Positions 27,977 through 41,029 of a stretch of 64,000 nucleotides of DNA are shown piece by piece. The notes beneath the pieces were generated by a model, which worked only from the letters and a program-made list of their open reading frames with translations, was not told where the DNA came from and ran no database searches. The translations under genes were made by a program, and so were the position numbers. Numbering within the stretch: position 1 is the first letter of the stretch; each line of letters starts with the position of its first letter. The DNA is from Isoetes taiwanensis (lineage: Eukaryota; Streptophyta; Lycopodiopsida; Isoetales; Isoetaceae): NCBI GenBank assembly GCA_021234155.1, contig JAJEKV010000206.1, positions 62,001 through 126,000 of the forward strand, read 5' to 3'.

Positions 27977-29615
27977 TGTGACGTTCTGGGAATATACGCC
28001 ATAAACACGTGATATTCCTCGACCCGCCACCATACAAGTCTACCTAGGTAGCCTTGTATGCCTTGGATAAGTGGCAGTAAGGGTGCACATCTAAGTTAAT
28101 TGTTTAACTTAGATAACCTTAGGATAAGGCCCATTTCCACATGGCCTTATCCTATTGGGCAACCGCCACACGGCCTCATCTTAGTGGTGCCACTTTGGCA
28201 TCCCGTGGACCCACACCTATATGAGCTCTAACCCTAACCCTAGACCCTTTCCCCGACCTGGCACTTCCGAACTCTCATCCACGCACGAAACCCCGCTGAA
28301 AGCACCGTTCGTCATAGTCTCAGCCCGGAGCAGCAGCCCATGGAAGGTGTGTATGATCGTAGAGGGAGCAAGCCGAACCACGCCTAGGAGCATGGAGACG
28401 CCGGGAATGGGAGGAAGCGCTCGAGGAGGTAGGTTGAGTAGAGTTCATGTTAGTTCATCCGGAAGTTAGCACCCGGATGGGTTAGTGATTCAATGTCTAG
28501 AGTAGAGCCACCCTAGATCCTTCCTTGAACATCTTGAACCCTAATCAAGGAACCCTAACTATTAGTTAGCTATGTATGATTAGGTTAAGATGTTCATATG
28601 ATATTGATATTGATCATCTTTGCGTGTATGTGATATTGGTTGATCACGTTGCTCCTCTTGTATTGGGAAGGGGGTAGAGACCTAGGGCCATATGTAGTAT
28701 GCTCCTAGTGTAGATCCCTCGTTCCTATTAGTTGGCGGCCTGTGCATAGGAACCCACCGGGCTATGGGAAGCTATGATGTGACTCAAAGACTACACAACG
28801 GGCTAGAGGCAAGATGGAGGGTGAATCGCCGAAAGGGGGGGCTTCGGGGATCCCACAGTGGGGCTAGGCTTATGGTGGGTCACTTCGCGGTGGGTCGGTG
28901 CATGGGTCCTACACCTCCCTCTGGGGCAATGGTGTCAGCCCGCCTCTCCTCAAGAGTGGCAAGTGTCGGCTTGGCTCTTGTTTGGGGGTTCAGTCGTACC
29001 AATTGTGTGTCGTCACGATTCTCCCTGTCCGCCCAGTGGAGCCTCTAGACCCGGGAAGGGGAGATGCAACCCTTCCTACCTCGCCGGGACCAGGGAGATG
29101 CAACCGGAGTAGTCCCGATGGGTGATGCCATGGGATGCGTGATCCGGAAGGTTAGAGTCATGCCACGCCTTTGATCTAGCCCATCCGCAGTATGTAATGT
29201 GAGGGGCGGATGGAGTGGTCAACCCTAGCCATTGTCTTATGCCAGCCCCGGCCATTGTTATGACTCGGTACCGCTTCTACCTTGAGGCCTATCCAGCCAG
29301 TCGACTACCCTATGTGTCGAGCCACGGTAGGAGCTCTCATGTTTTATGGTATATGATTATGTTCTTGCATCTATGGATATGCGGTTGAGCTACCCTCGAG
29401 GTAGCATATTGTATTGTATTGCTAGTTCTCGACGTGTTTATGCTTCCAGCGTGGATAGGAGCCCATAGGGAAGGGGCGCCAAGACACCTTTCAGAACCGC
29501 TCGCACTACGGAGGTTCCAGAGTGCGGGATGGAGGGCCCGGTGGGTTGTTGAGCCGGACCTGGGATTTCCTACCGAAAGTGTACCGGGCCACCCGATGTT
29601 TAGGTGGAGCCACAA
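27977..29615 (+). repeat. 3' LTR of the Ty3 element
   Basis: Starts TGTGACGTTCTGGG right after the polypurine tract and ends near GAGCCACAA, followed by ATTCCC, the candidate target duplication. Colinear with 17420-19051. Confidence 0.85.
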
Positions 29616-30077
29616 ATTCCCAAGCTGCAAAACCAACATGATCCAAAGGGGCATGTCAAAATACAATTGTCAAGATATGACTTGATGCTGACCTGGTTAC
29701 GCTGATATGCAATTTGGCTGACAACCTACGCCATTGATGGTGACAAATCAAGATAGAGTCAGTTTGGCCTTTCCATATCGATTTGATATTGATGCAAGAT
29801 AAGGCTCTGAATTATTTTTTTTCCCTTGAGTTGCGTGTGGTCGTTGATGTATTGTCAATCAGGAACGCAAAGCAGTTGCCCCCGGGTTACACTATGCAGT
29901 TCATATATTAGCTTTGGAACCAGGAGCCATTAATAAGAAGTTGAGGACATCCATTTTTTCATTTTCTTTCTCGGAGGATCATGACCCAACTCGCTGGATG
30001 AAGCCGGTGCCCAGTCCACTTGCAAGTCATGAAGACCCAATTTGTCCGCTTACCATTACAAGTGATCCCAAGTGATC
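29616..30077 (+). other. Helitron interior with a possible exon fragment
   Basis: About 29860-30075 has an open reading that includes QERKAVAPGLHYAVHILALE and later FSFSEDHDPTRWMKP. The composition suggests a captured host exon. I do not recognise the gene, and flanking splice sites are uncertain. Confidence 0.3.
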
Positions 30078-31441
30078 TATGAAGATAAGCAGTTTCTTCC
30101 ACAATCCAGATCTCGCTTATCCTAGAATCTGTATGCCCCTTTGTCTTTATTCTAGGTTTACAATGTCTTTTTATTTTGCACTAATCCCAGAGCAATTGCA
30201 ATTTCATTCTATGCGTACTATGGGGCAATTGAAATGGCAGTCCCATAACACTATCTATCCTAAAAGCCAGGACTATCTATGTTCCCATTGCTATATGCTT
30301 GTGAGACACACATTCCCAGGTCTTTCGCTGATAACAAAAAGCCAGAATAGTGCGATGGCACATCAGACCTGTTTGTGCAGTCCAGACTTTACCAGTGAAA
30401 AATAAATTGAGATTATGGAATTTGTCCAGATATTTTTCATTGTATTTATAAAACATCATTGTAGGTGCAAAAGCTCTTGTTTTTCTTTTTTATTAGCTCA
30501 ACAAATTTGTAGTTTATGCCAAGGTCCACGTAGTTTTAAGACATTATCAGATATTTATGCATGTATAATTGGAGTGAAAGATATCAATAAAGGGTCTTTG
30601 CGTTTTAAGATGCAACGATGTAAATTCCGTAAGTGTTTACTCAAGTTCCTTATTAGCTTATTAGCTTGTTTACTCAAGTCCCCTTTTTGCTAGATGTGAC
30701 TAATATATATCTTAGCTCAATGAGTTTGTAACTTATGATAGTTCCATTAAGCATGAAGATAAGCAGTTTCTTCCACACTCCAGATCTCGCTTATCCTAGA
30801 ATCTGTATGCCCCTTTGTCTTTATTCTAGGTTTATAATGTCTTTTTATTTTGCACTAATCTCAGGGCAATTGCAGTTTCATTCTATACGTACTATGGGGC
30901 AATTGAAATGGCAGTGCCATAAGACTACCTATCTTAAAGGCCAGGACTATCTATATTCCCATTGCTATCTGCTTGTGAGACACACATTCCCAGGTCTTTC
31001 GCTGATAACAAAAAGCCAGAATAGTGCGATGGCACATCAGACCTGTTTGTGCAGTCCAGACTTTACCAGTGAAAAATAAATTGAAATTATGGAATTTGTC
31101 CAGATATTTTTCATTGTAGTTATAAAACATCATTGTAGGTGCAAAAGCTTTTGTTTTTCTTTTTTATTAGCTCGGCAAATTTGTAGATTATGCCAGTCCC
31201 TGTAAGCCGAAGACATTACCGTATATTTATGCATGTATGGGTTATTGCAGGCAACTCAAATGGGGTGAAAGATATCAATAACGGGTGCTGGAGTTTAAGA
31301 TGCAACGTGTAAAACCCTCGTAGTGTTTACTCAAGTCCCTTATTAGCTTATTAGCTTGTTTACTCAAGTCCCTTATTTGCTAGATGTGACTAATATATAT
31401 CTTAGGTCAACGAGTTCGTAACTTATGATAGTTCCATTAAG
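30078..31441 (+). repeat. Tandem duplication of about 680 bp
   Basis: Unit 1 (30078-30752) and unit 2 (30753-31441) both start ATGAAGATAAGCAGTTTC and both end GATAGTTCCATTAAGC. They are colinear throughout, with small indels in the second half. No convincing gene is seen in either unit. Confidence 0.85.
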
Positions 31442-31713
31442 CTAGGCTAAGGGCGCAGTTCATATATGTTAGTGATTGGAGTTATCCTTTTCACTTTGAG
31501 ACATCTCTAAAGCTGTCCAGGTCTGCTTTTGGATCCAATATGCCACGTTTGTTGCAGTAGTCTGTCTTATCCCTGCATCTATGCCACAAAATCAAGTAAC
31601 ACAATTTCTGAACAAAGCTTAGAGAATGTGCTCCCATCTTGACTTTTTATTGCTATGATCTCCTATTACATTTATGAATGATCTTTTAAAAGATCCTCTA
31701 TTTCCGTGTTTTT

Positions 31714-31835
31714 GTGGTTGTGGACTTTTTAAGTCGAGAAGTTCAAGAAGTTTATGTCAAACCCATACAAGCTTTAGCATTTGGTGCACCTGGGCAAGCT
31801 CCAATTTTAACAGGCCCAACATGTGCATATTTCCT
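31714..31835 (+). pseudogene. Exon-like gene fragment in the Helitron
   Basis: An open stretch reads SREVQEVYVKPIQALAFGAP and then GQAPILTGPTC, unlike the AT-rich surroundings. It looks like a captured exon. The family is not recognised. Confidence 0.3.
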
Positions 31836-33505
31836 ATCAACGAACTTCATAACATTTTCTATTCTGCTCATCATATTCTTTACTTCGATTAGTAGTATCT
31901 TAATGAACCAAACAATTGTACATTGTTCAAATCTGTAGGTTAATCTTTGCAACAAAAAAAGGTTTTGTCATGGCAATTATGTTTATTGCAACCTTTTTTT
32001 ATATTGACTGCCTTTTCTGATATTACAAGTTTTTCTGATATTTCCTATAGATGAGGCATCCTGTAGTGCTGAAAGATACTCCGTAGTTTGGCCAATAATA
32101 AGGAGATGTTAGCCAGCTAAGTGTAAGAGGATTGAAGTGCATGTGATTGAGGACCTGTAGTAAGTCACCTGGATAGGCAGTTTATATTTTGATTCTTTGA
32201 GATTGAACATGTGGTAATTTATCTTCGGCCTCAAACCTTCTCAAAGAAATCAGCTTTGTCTATCATGTATTTATTATGCACTTATTATGCACGATTGATT
32301 ATGGAAGTTATGCGGTCTAGGTTTGGAGATGGATGGCGTAAGTGTTGTCAAAGCTATTTTTCAGCACTTGTGGTTTAAGTAATCAACATATGCAAAACTT
32401 CTCCAAAAGACCCATGGTAGTCTAACAACGTTTCATAGTCTGTTATACGTTAAATTTAGATTTGCTCATCTCTTATTTTTGTCAATGGAGAACAGAAGCT
32501 AGACTAGCTAGAACTTGGCCATAGGGATAACAGAAAGCTAGCCTTTTCCAAAATGAAGCATGTCTGCAAATTATGTGGTCTTATGTCTGTGTTGGTGGCA
32601 ACTTAGATCAAACTCTTACTTCACATTGCAGATTTACCAGTTAGTGCAACTCGCAAATATTTAAACGCTTCATGGCTGAAAATTGATAATGAAGCTTTCA
32701 TAATCCGTCCATGATTCCAATAAACAACCGTGGTACTCTACCTCTATGCCATCCATTGATCTCTTTCAGGGAGGTTTCGCCAAAGCGGCATCGAAGGAGA
32801 TAAGTGGCATTTCTACCCAAGTGATGCGCACGTTCAGTTAAATAACATTCTCATTTTACATAACAAAAATGATCTCATTTTACAAACATATCTGTTTGTT
32901 AATTCCATTTGTTAAACATATGTACTTTCTCATATCAATAGCTATATTGCTCCAGAGTATGCGATGATATAACTGCCACCTTCTTGTGACAAGTCTACAT
33001 TTCCGTCATACCTAATTCTAGACGTTTATGTTGAGCCATCAAGCTGGTGCCTCACTAACTGATCATGGGATTGATCATGGGATTGGACATCATAAAAATC
33101 CTAAACGTGGCACCTTCATTAGTCATTTGGTTGTAAGATGCAAAAAAACCTAGATTCTTTACAAAGAATCCTTATAAGGTGGCTTCTATGTGGTCTTTGT
33201 TGTATGCTTGACCTGATTTGGTAGTGAAGGTGGTGTACAAACCCATGCAATTGATTTATGAATACAATTGGCATATTTACAATGCTGCATTGAATGTCAT
33301 GATTTATATATGGTGCAAGAAGCTTCATTTCGCCATGTAAAATACGAGGAATGAAATTTTGATGTTGCCTTGCACAATTGGCCTCTTAAGAAAAAAATTT
33401 AGATTCACATATCCTAGATATTCTCTAATAATGCAACTTTGTTTAATTGTCAAATACTTACTATGGCTTCATGTGTTGGCACATCTTTTCCACATTAACA
33501 TTTTT
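31836..33505. other. Helitron 3' interior, nothing recognisable
   Basis: AT-rich sequence with no ORF resembling a known family and no repeat structure that I can see. The Helitron terminus follows. Confidence 0.4.
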
Positions 33506-33597
33506 AAAAAGTCGTAAGAGGCGTATAATAACGTTCGGCACTTTTTCTAGTAAATAAATAAATAGAAGAAATAAACTGCCCAAAAATTGGGTATTCT

Positions 33598-35107
<1,510 letters not shown>

Positions 35108-35143
35108 TTTTGCAATTTGACATCTTTTACATTACTTGTATAC

Positions 35144-35152
35144 CCTTATATA
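35144..35152 (-). promoter_or_regulatory. OPR-A2 TATA-like box
   Basis: TATATAAGG on the minus strand, about 40 nt before the ATG at 35107. Matches OPR-A1 in sequence and distance. Confidence 0.5.
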
Positions 35153-35335
35153 CTATTATTATGGAAGAGCTCCGCAATGAAATTTCCTCCAATCCAAATG
35201 TGAAGGAATTGCTTTAGAAATTTCTGTGGTGTCAAGGAATTTCCATAGGAATTCCCTTCATGGCTAAACTTTATTGTCATGTCAACAGTGATGGACCCAT
35301 GCCAAAACAATATACTTCCATTGCAATAAAACAAG

Positions 35336-35506
35336 AATGTAAACTCTTGAACAGTGAGCCCAGTAAAGTAAAAGTCGCAGTGATCTGAGTAAAAGTCGCA
35401 GTGATCTGAGTGAACAGTGAGCCCAGTAAAGTAAAAGTCGCAGTGATCTGAGTAAACAAGAATGTAAACTCTTGAACAGTGAGCCCAGCGAAGTAAAAGT
35501 CGCAGG
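35336..35506. repeat. Expanded tandem repeat in the OPR-A2 upstream region
   Basis: Copies of AAAGTCGCAGTGATCTGAGT and GAACAGTGAGCCCAGTAAAG alternate three to four times. OPR-A1 has only one copy of the corresponding sequence (about 2350-2400), so the array expanded in this copy. Confidence 0.8.
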
Positions 35507-35574
35507 ATATACCGTGATGTAATGGGTCCAACATTGAAGGAGCTCCCTTGAACAGTTATAACCTCGTGTTATAA

Positions 35575-36420
<846 letters not shown>

Positions 36421-36569
36421 CCCTTTTAGTGGGCTTTCTGCGTTAGAAAGGGCTTTACCTTAACGTAGAGTACAGCTAGGCAACGTTCTGCCACGTCATT
36501 GCCACGTCAGCTATAGTATAAAAAAAAAAATTGACAGCTCATATTTGAGCCCCTTTTTCTCGAGCTCTG

Positions 36570-37315
36570 CCAACCTTCCTGGCTTTGTTGGGGTTTTTTG
36601 CTTGAAATTAGGTTGGCCGTCGGATAAGGATTTTTTTGGTCCAAGCTTCATACAACCCATCGGATTTGTAGCAGACAGAAATTGAAGTCTTGTGAGAACC
36701 CTATGGGTGCACACATTTTCCGCCGAGTCTGTTGGAGGTAGGCTTGGTTCAGCATGGTTGAGCGCAGGTGTAGATTGGCTGAAGAAGATGAAGCCGCTGT
36801 CAAGGTGCGATCAGATTGGGTGAACATAAAAGAACATTGAAGATTGGTTATTATCTGGGTTCAAATCCCAGTCTCAATTCTAATACATTTCATTTTCTTC
36901 TTTGCTTTTGAAAATCTCGATTCTCTTTGTTCCTGTGCTTCATGTTCTTTTGCTATCTTGGTTGCCATGATCTGCGTTCTGGGTTTCGGAGTGGCTCGAT
37001 TCTACCTACGGCTATTCCTGTTTTGTTCCCTTTTTTTGTGCAATTTCCAAATTGTGGATTCGGCAGCAGAAATGATGAAGATATGCACCCGCACTATGTC
37101 CAGTTGCGCCATTTTGGATTCGTTCTATGTGTTCTGGGTTTCGAAGTGGCTCGATTCTACCTACGGCTTCCAACAAGCTCTTCTTCTCTGTACTGCCACG
37201 TGTACGGCCATCATTTTTTCTCCAGTCTTCAATGGTTCAATCAACGGCCATAACCGTTTTGTTTAAAAAAAAAAAAGCGATTAGAGTAGAGTTGAGCGAT
37301 TAGAATTAGAATAGG
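36570..37315 (+). mobile_element. Unclassified insertion ending in poly-A
   Basis: About 750 bp present here but absent from the equivalent position in copy A (about 3390) and copy C (about 51890). It ends in a 12-A run at 37265-37276, consistent with retroposition. It contains CTGGGTTCAAATCCCAG (36855-36871), which has the shape of a tRNA T arm and pol III B box, and an internal repeat around TGGCTCGATTCTACCTACGG (near 36991 and 37150). It could be a tRNA-derived SINE or a retroposed transcript. Confidence 0.45.
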
Positions 37316-37784
37316 AATTAGCGATGGCGCTGGCGCAGTAGAAGCAAGATTTTGGGGTTTTCTTTTGTTAGGGAGGTGCGCCATAAGTTCTTGCAGAGTT
37401 TGGCGACTTAGCGCCTCAGTTTCTTCGTATTTTCTTGCTTAGTTTTTGGTTTTCTCTGCAATGATGATAAATTATCTAGAGAGATGGAGATAACTAATAT
37501 AATGCAATATATTGAACAAAGGGAAAAACCGGTGGGACAAGCTCCACACCTAGCTTGATATATAATTATAGATGCGACTCTACAAGAATAGACACGACTC
37601 CTTATGTAGATTGCAATGTCACCTTGTTGACGTGGCCTATATTGCTGAGGTGGAGGATTGTAATATATTAACACCCTCCCTCAAGACTAGCACCTCAGCT
37701 AACCAAAGTCATCATGGCCAGGTTGATAAGTTAGCCATCTCTGGCATTTCCTGTATCTTCTCATCTTCTTCTGAATATTCTTGT

Positions 37785-38850
37785 TCTTGAATCTTGTATG
37801 AGGAATTCTTCTCTTCATATATAAATTTTCCCTTTCAAATTCTCCATTTTTAGCTTGCGGAATTTTATCAAAGACATTTACAACATCCCGAACATCAAAT
37901 TCATATTATTGCCTTCCAAGATTGATTGCATCATGTCTGGATCATCTGCGAATTCGTAACATAGATCCCAAAGATCTGCTCTTTCTCTCCAACATGCTAA
38001 AGGAGTCATCTCTTCTTTCACATTCTTAAGCAATTCTATTCTGGTAGCGCTCTTTAGGGTCGCTTATATCCATCATTCCCTCCCTTAAGCGACTAAAGAT
38101 TATGCCATTAGAACTCAAATAAGTACCTTTGAATTAGTTTCTTCACCTTTAAAGTATCTCCTAGGTAGTGCGCCAAAGTTTTGGGCCCTCCTTGGATCTC
38201 TCAGTATCTTCAATTTGAATTTGGGCGAGTGAAGACTGCGGCGTTATAAGCGGCTGGCATTAACTTCTTCTCCTACTTTGGGTCCGGTTTGTTGTGGGCA
38301 ACATCTCTTGAAAGACAAAATAATTGTTTTTCCAAATTTCTTGCATCAATATATGCAAGTTCCTGTAGAGCAATAGCTCTGGCACACCGAACCCTAGTCA
38401 CTTCTTTGTTTTCTTCCATGAATATGCCCTGCCAATAATGACTTACGGCATCCACTGCATCCATGTTCATCCAATTTTGAGCAGAACAATAATTTGGAGT
38501 TACTATCTTAACCCCATCAAGATCTTCTATGGCTTTGTTTACAACAATTCTTTGATCTTCTGCCTTTTCTTCTGAAACGTCCCATTATGCATGCTGCTTA
38601 CAGTTCCATATCCCAACCACTGCCTCGCTGCCATTCCCCATATTGGCATCGGGTACTTTTCGCTCATCCAGAAATGTTCCGCGAGCTCTTTGTGACAACC
38701 CTCTTTCTAATAGTGCATGGCTGTTGGCTTGGTACTCGACATCTGCAAGATAATCAATGGCAAACGAATCTTCTGCCACTATCCCAATCTGGTCTGAGGT
38801 GGGCATCTTCGTCTTTCCTTCATGGTTAATATACACATCAATCTGAGCCC
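37785..38850 (-). pseudogene. Further unrecognised coding remnants in the LTR element interior
   Basis: Minus-strand segments with good codon-like composition but no recognised family: about 38585-38836 (YINHEGKTKMPTSDQIGIVA, GTFLDERKVPDANM), about 38273-38470 (ENKEVTRVRCARAIALQELA) and about 37790-38140 (counterpart of the ORF at 3785-4330). Frames change between them. All recur in copy C (52330-53500), so they are ancestral parts of the element, perhaps one or more captured genes. Confidence 0.5.
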
Positions 38851-38908
38851 CTTCTGAACAACAAAGTCTTCAATCATGCCCTCTGCAAATACTTTTGCGA
38901 CTTCTGCT

Positions 38909-40127
38909 TTAGTGGCGGAATCTGCTGGATGGGTGATCAAGCCATGCAATGCGGCAGTAGGATGCACTTTCGACTGCAATGCGATCCAAATCAGGCTTGT
39001 CAGGCTCTGTTTCTTCAACAATATCTGGCTTAGCTGAAAGGATTTTTAGTCTTGTAGCGCACCAATTGGTTGGGGCTTGAAATTTAGACTCTGCTGGATT
39101 ATTCTGAAGGATTGGACCATTTGCAACTTCTTTTCCTTCCATTCTATCTACAAATTCTAAAACTATCTTGTCATAATCTACAGAAAGGCGTTCCAAAAGC
39201 AATAATCCAAGGCCTGATCCAATACCCCCATCCACTGCATGGAAAACAAGAAATTCCTGTAGACCTGTGCAATTGCCTGCTAGCTTTTTGATGCGATCCA
39301 GACAAAGGTCTACAATTTCCTTTCCAATTGTATAGTGGCCACGATCAAAATTGTTTGCGGCATCCTCTTTTCCGCTAATTAGTTGTTCAACATGGAATAA
39401 CTGGCGATACGTTTCGGTGCGAACTTCATTAATAACAGTAGGCTCAAGATCAAGAAACCCGCTTCTAGGAAACGTGTTTTCCGGCGCCAGTCTCGCTGAA
39501 GAAGGTATTGAACGCATCATCGCCCCCTCCAACTGTCTTACCACTTGGCATTTGCCCATCGGGCTGAATTCCATGCTCGAGGCAACGAAGCTCCCAACAA
39601 GCATTTTCGACCTGAATGCCGGCCTGCCCAATATGAATTGGAATGCATTCTCTTATTTTGAGCCGAGATGGGGAAAGACACAAAGGAGGAAGATTCCAAA
39701 TGATGTTTACTCTCGAAAGAGAGACGGCAAGAGAATCTATCGAATCTTCTAAAAGCGCCCCTTTGAGGCAATTTTCTACCTTGGCAACAACTTCAATTGG
39801 TCGATCCTTTTCTGCAATGGCAATTATTGCACTTCCAATTTTGATGTCCTTCTCTCTAGCAAAGCATGCTGGGGATTCTATACAAAATCTTTCGCGGGTG
39901 GTCAGCCCCTTGAGCGCAGTGATTCTGGTCCCCCGAATCTTTGCTTCTTGTTCAATGACTCCAAATTGTTCATAAGCATCTGTCAGGACTGTAAAGCAGA
40001 CAGTTAACAAATTCTTGGCCCTCAATATGAAGACTCGTAATCTGTTCTTCAAAGCATACTTCAATGAATTTTTCTTCCTGAATTTCTTCAATTTGGAGGG
40101 AGGAGGCTCTCCTACTTCTTCCCTCAT
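38909..40127 (-). pseudogene. Fusion ORF carrying an alpha-tubulin N-terminal segment
   Basis: An open frame starts near 40127 (about 50 nt after the PBS) and runs about 155 codons of unrecognised sequence (e.g. [18 protein letters not shown]). From about 39656 it becomes alpha-tubulin: [39 protein letters not shown]. After a frame change near 39480 it continues with [47 protein letters not shown] and [10 protein letters not shown] to about 39172, roughly residues 1-160 of the normal 450. The tubulin start Met is Ile, and the GTP-binding loop GGGTGSG reads DGGIGSG, so tubulin function is unlikely. No introns interrupt it, suggesting capture from mRNA. An unrecognised segment follows ([15 protein letters not shown]) to 38909. 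Confidence 0.8.
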
Positions 40128-40389
40128 GATTTCTTCACCCCGGATCTTACTAAGAGCACGCAGGCTCTGATACCATGATAAATTATCTAGAGAGATGGAG
40201 ACAATTAATATAATGCAATATATTGAACAAAGGTAAAAATCGGTGGGACAAGCTCAACACCTAGCTTGATATATAATTATAGACGCGACTCTACATGAAT
40301 GGACACGACTCCGTATATAGATTGCCATGTCATCTTGTTGACGTGGCCTATATTGTTGAGGTGGAGGATTGTAATATATTAACAAATGA

Positions 40390-40574
40390 CGAAGGCTCTG
40401 CCGGATTGGCGATGGCGCTGGTGAAGAATAAGCTTGATTTTTTATTTTTCTTGTGTTAGGGAGGTGTGGCATAGGTTCTTGCAGAGTTTGGGGAGCTAGC
40501 GCCTATTTTTGCTTGCTTGCTGACGCTGCTTGTCTAAGTGTTCTTTTTGCGGTTCAAAGGTAAGAAATGCAAGA
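40390..40574. other. Flank resembling the sequence left of the LTR element
   Basis: 40395-40530 resembles 37320-37440 (GGCGATGGCGCTGG, GTTAGGGAGGTG, TTCTTGCAGAGTTTGG), so related sequence lies on both sides of the element in the same orientation. No gene is seen. Confidence 0.5.
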
Positions 40575-40766
40575 TCATGCCTTGCATGCCAGAGAGGGCC
40601 CTATCTTGGCATGGAACTCGGTCATGATCTCTTGATAGAAGGGAGTAGCATTTATGGTGGCATCCACATCGATCTCCTTTTGAAAGACAGCGAAGATCGA
40701 GTCGATGTCATCTTTAGCCACATGAGCAGTGGCGATGTACCATCGCCCGAATGCGGAAGTTGCCAT
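40575..40766 (-). pseudogene. gag: gag N-terminus of a second histone-carrying Ty3 element
   Basis: The ATG at 40766 opens 63 codons beginning MATSAFGRWYIATAH, with FYQEIMTEFHAK further on. It aligns with the gag start of the plus-strand element (MAPSSFVRWYNEANH). It is cut short: the stop at 40575 and the sequence change beyond it remove the rest of gag and all of pol. An exact CTATAAATAG box lies 111 nt upstream. Confidence 0.7.
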
Positions 40767-40876
40767 GATGCTGATGCTGTTGGAGTTATCAAAGAGACCT
40801 GGAAGCACCTCTGGGAGCTGAAAAATCGCCTTAGAGTGAGGAGTGATAGATTAGGGTGCAAATGAGGGTTGTGGTT

Positions 40877-40886
40877 CTATTTATAG
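40877..40886 (-). promoter_or_regulatory. TATA box before the truncated gag
   Basis: CTATAAATAG on the minus strand, 111 nt before the ATG at 40766, with CCCTAA-type motifs (AAACCCTAA) just upstream. Identical to the box before the H3-like ORF at 43028. Confidence 0.6.
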
Positions 40887-41029
40887 ACAAAACCCTAATT
40901 TGAGAAATTTTTAGGGTTTGGGGATATCTATCACTTTGAGGTACTGCTACGCAATTCATAGGTTCCTATTGCAACAAATTTCATCTAATTTGGAGGTAGT
41001 TGGGATGAGTTTGGGCCATTTTGGTCTGA

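Larger units (their letters stand above)
17420..29615 (+). mobile_element. Ty3/gypsy chromovirus-like retrotransposon with a histone H3-like ORF
   Basis: A full-length but decayed element: LTRs 17420-19051 and 27977-29615, PBS near 19053 and polypurine tract AAGGGGGGAGAA at 27965-27976. ATTCCC flanks both ends (17414-17419, 29616-29621) as a likely target duplication. The internal order is H3-like ORF, gag with zinc knuckle, protease remnant, RT, RNase H, integrase and chromodomain remnant, which is Ty3/gypsy chromovirus order. Frameshifts and stops interrupt every domain. It lies inside the Helitron, so it is younger than that insertion. Confidence 0.92.
11293..33550 (+). mobile_element. 22.3-kb non-autonomous Helitron
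   Basis: The 5' end is TCTATATATTCTAATAAAAG after an A at 11292. The 3' end is CTAG at 33547-33550, followed by T at 33551. This matches insertion between A and T, 5'-TC and 3'-CTRR, with no target duplication. Joining the outer flanks restores OPR-array sequence that exists uninterrupted at about 527-575, differing by about two bases. A 7-bp inverted pair (AAAAAGT at 33506-33512, ACTTTTT at 33540-33546) precedes CTAG, although a canonical GC-rich subterminal hairpin is not obvious. I see no Rep/helicase ORF. The interior holds gene fragments, a Ty3 element, a LINE fragment and an inverted-repeat element. Confidence 0.82.
37465..40384 (-). mobile_element. Complete 2.9-kb gene-carrying LTR retrotransposon (copy B)
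   Basis: Two 209-bp direct LTRs, 37465-37673 and 40176-40384 (TGATAAATTATC to TTAACA on the plus strand), flanked by a perfect 5-bp duplication, AATGA at 37460-37464 and 40385-40389. On the minus strand TGGTATCAGAGCC (40163-40175) follows the 5' LTR as PBS, and GAGGGAGGG precedes the 3' LTR as polypurine tract. So the element reads on the minus strand. The 2.5-kb interior has no RT, integrase or protease. It carries host-like sequence including an alpha-tubulin segment. It is a non-autonomous, gene-transducing LTR element of the Bs1 or LARD kind. Confidence 0.92.

Noticed and set aside
17420-29615. Endogenous caulimovirus-type sequence
   Set aside because: Integrase, chromodomain, paired LTRs and a polypurine tract are all present, which fits a Ty3 chromovirus rather than a pararetrovirus.
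11293-33550. Autonomous Helitron
   Set aside because: No rolling-circle Rep motif or Pif1-type helicase could be read in any frame. The coding capacity present belongs to nested elements and gene fragments.
36816-36880. tRNA gene
   Set aside because: A good T arm and six of seven possible acceptor pairs exist, but the total length is about 64 nt with no D or anticodon arm that folds. At best it is a tRNA-derived fragment.
36844-37266. 140-codon hydrophobic plus-strand open frame
   Set aside because: It lies in an insertion with an internal sequence duplication, has no family resemblance, and its hydrophobicity follows from T-rich sequence.
38585-40127. Functional alpha-tubulin gene
   Set aside because: Only about the first 160 residues are present. 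Met1 is Ile, the GTP-binding glycine loop is changed and the frame shifts once. It lies inside an LTR element.
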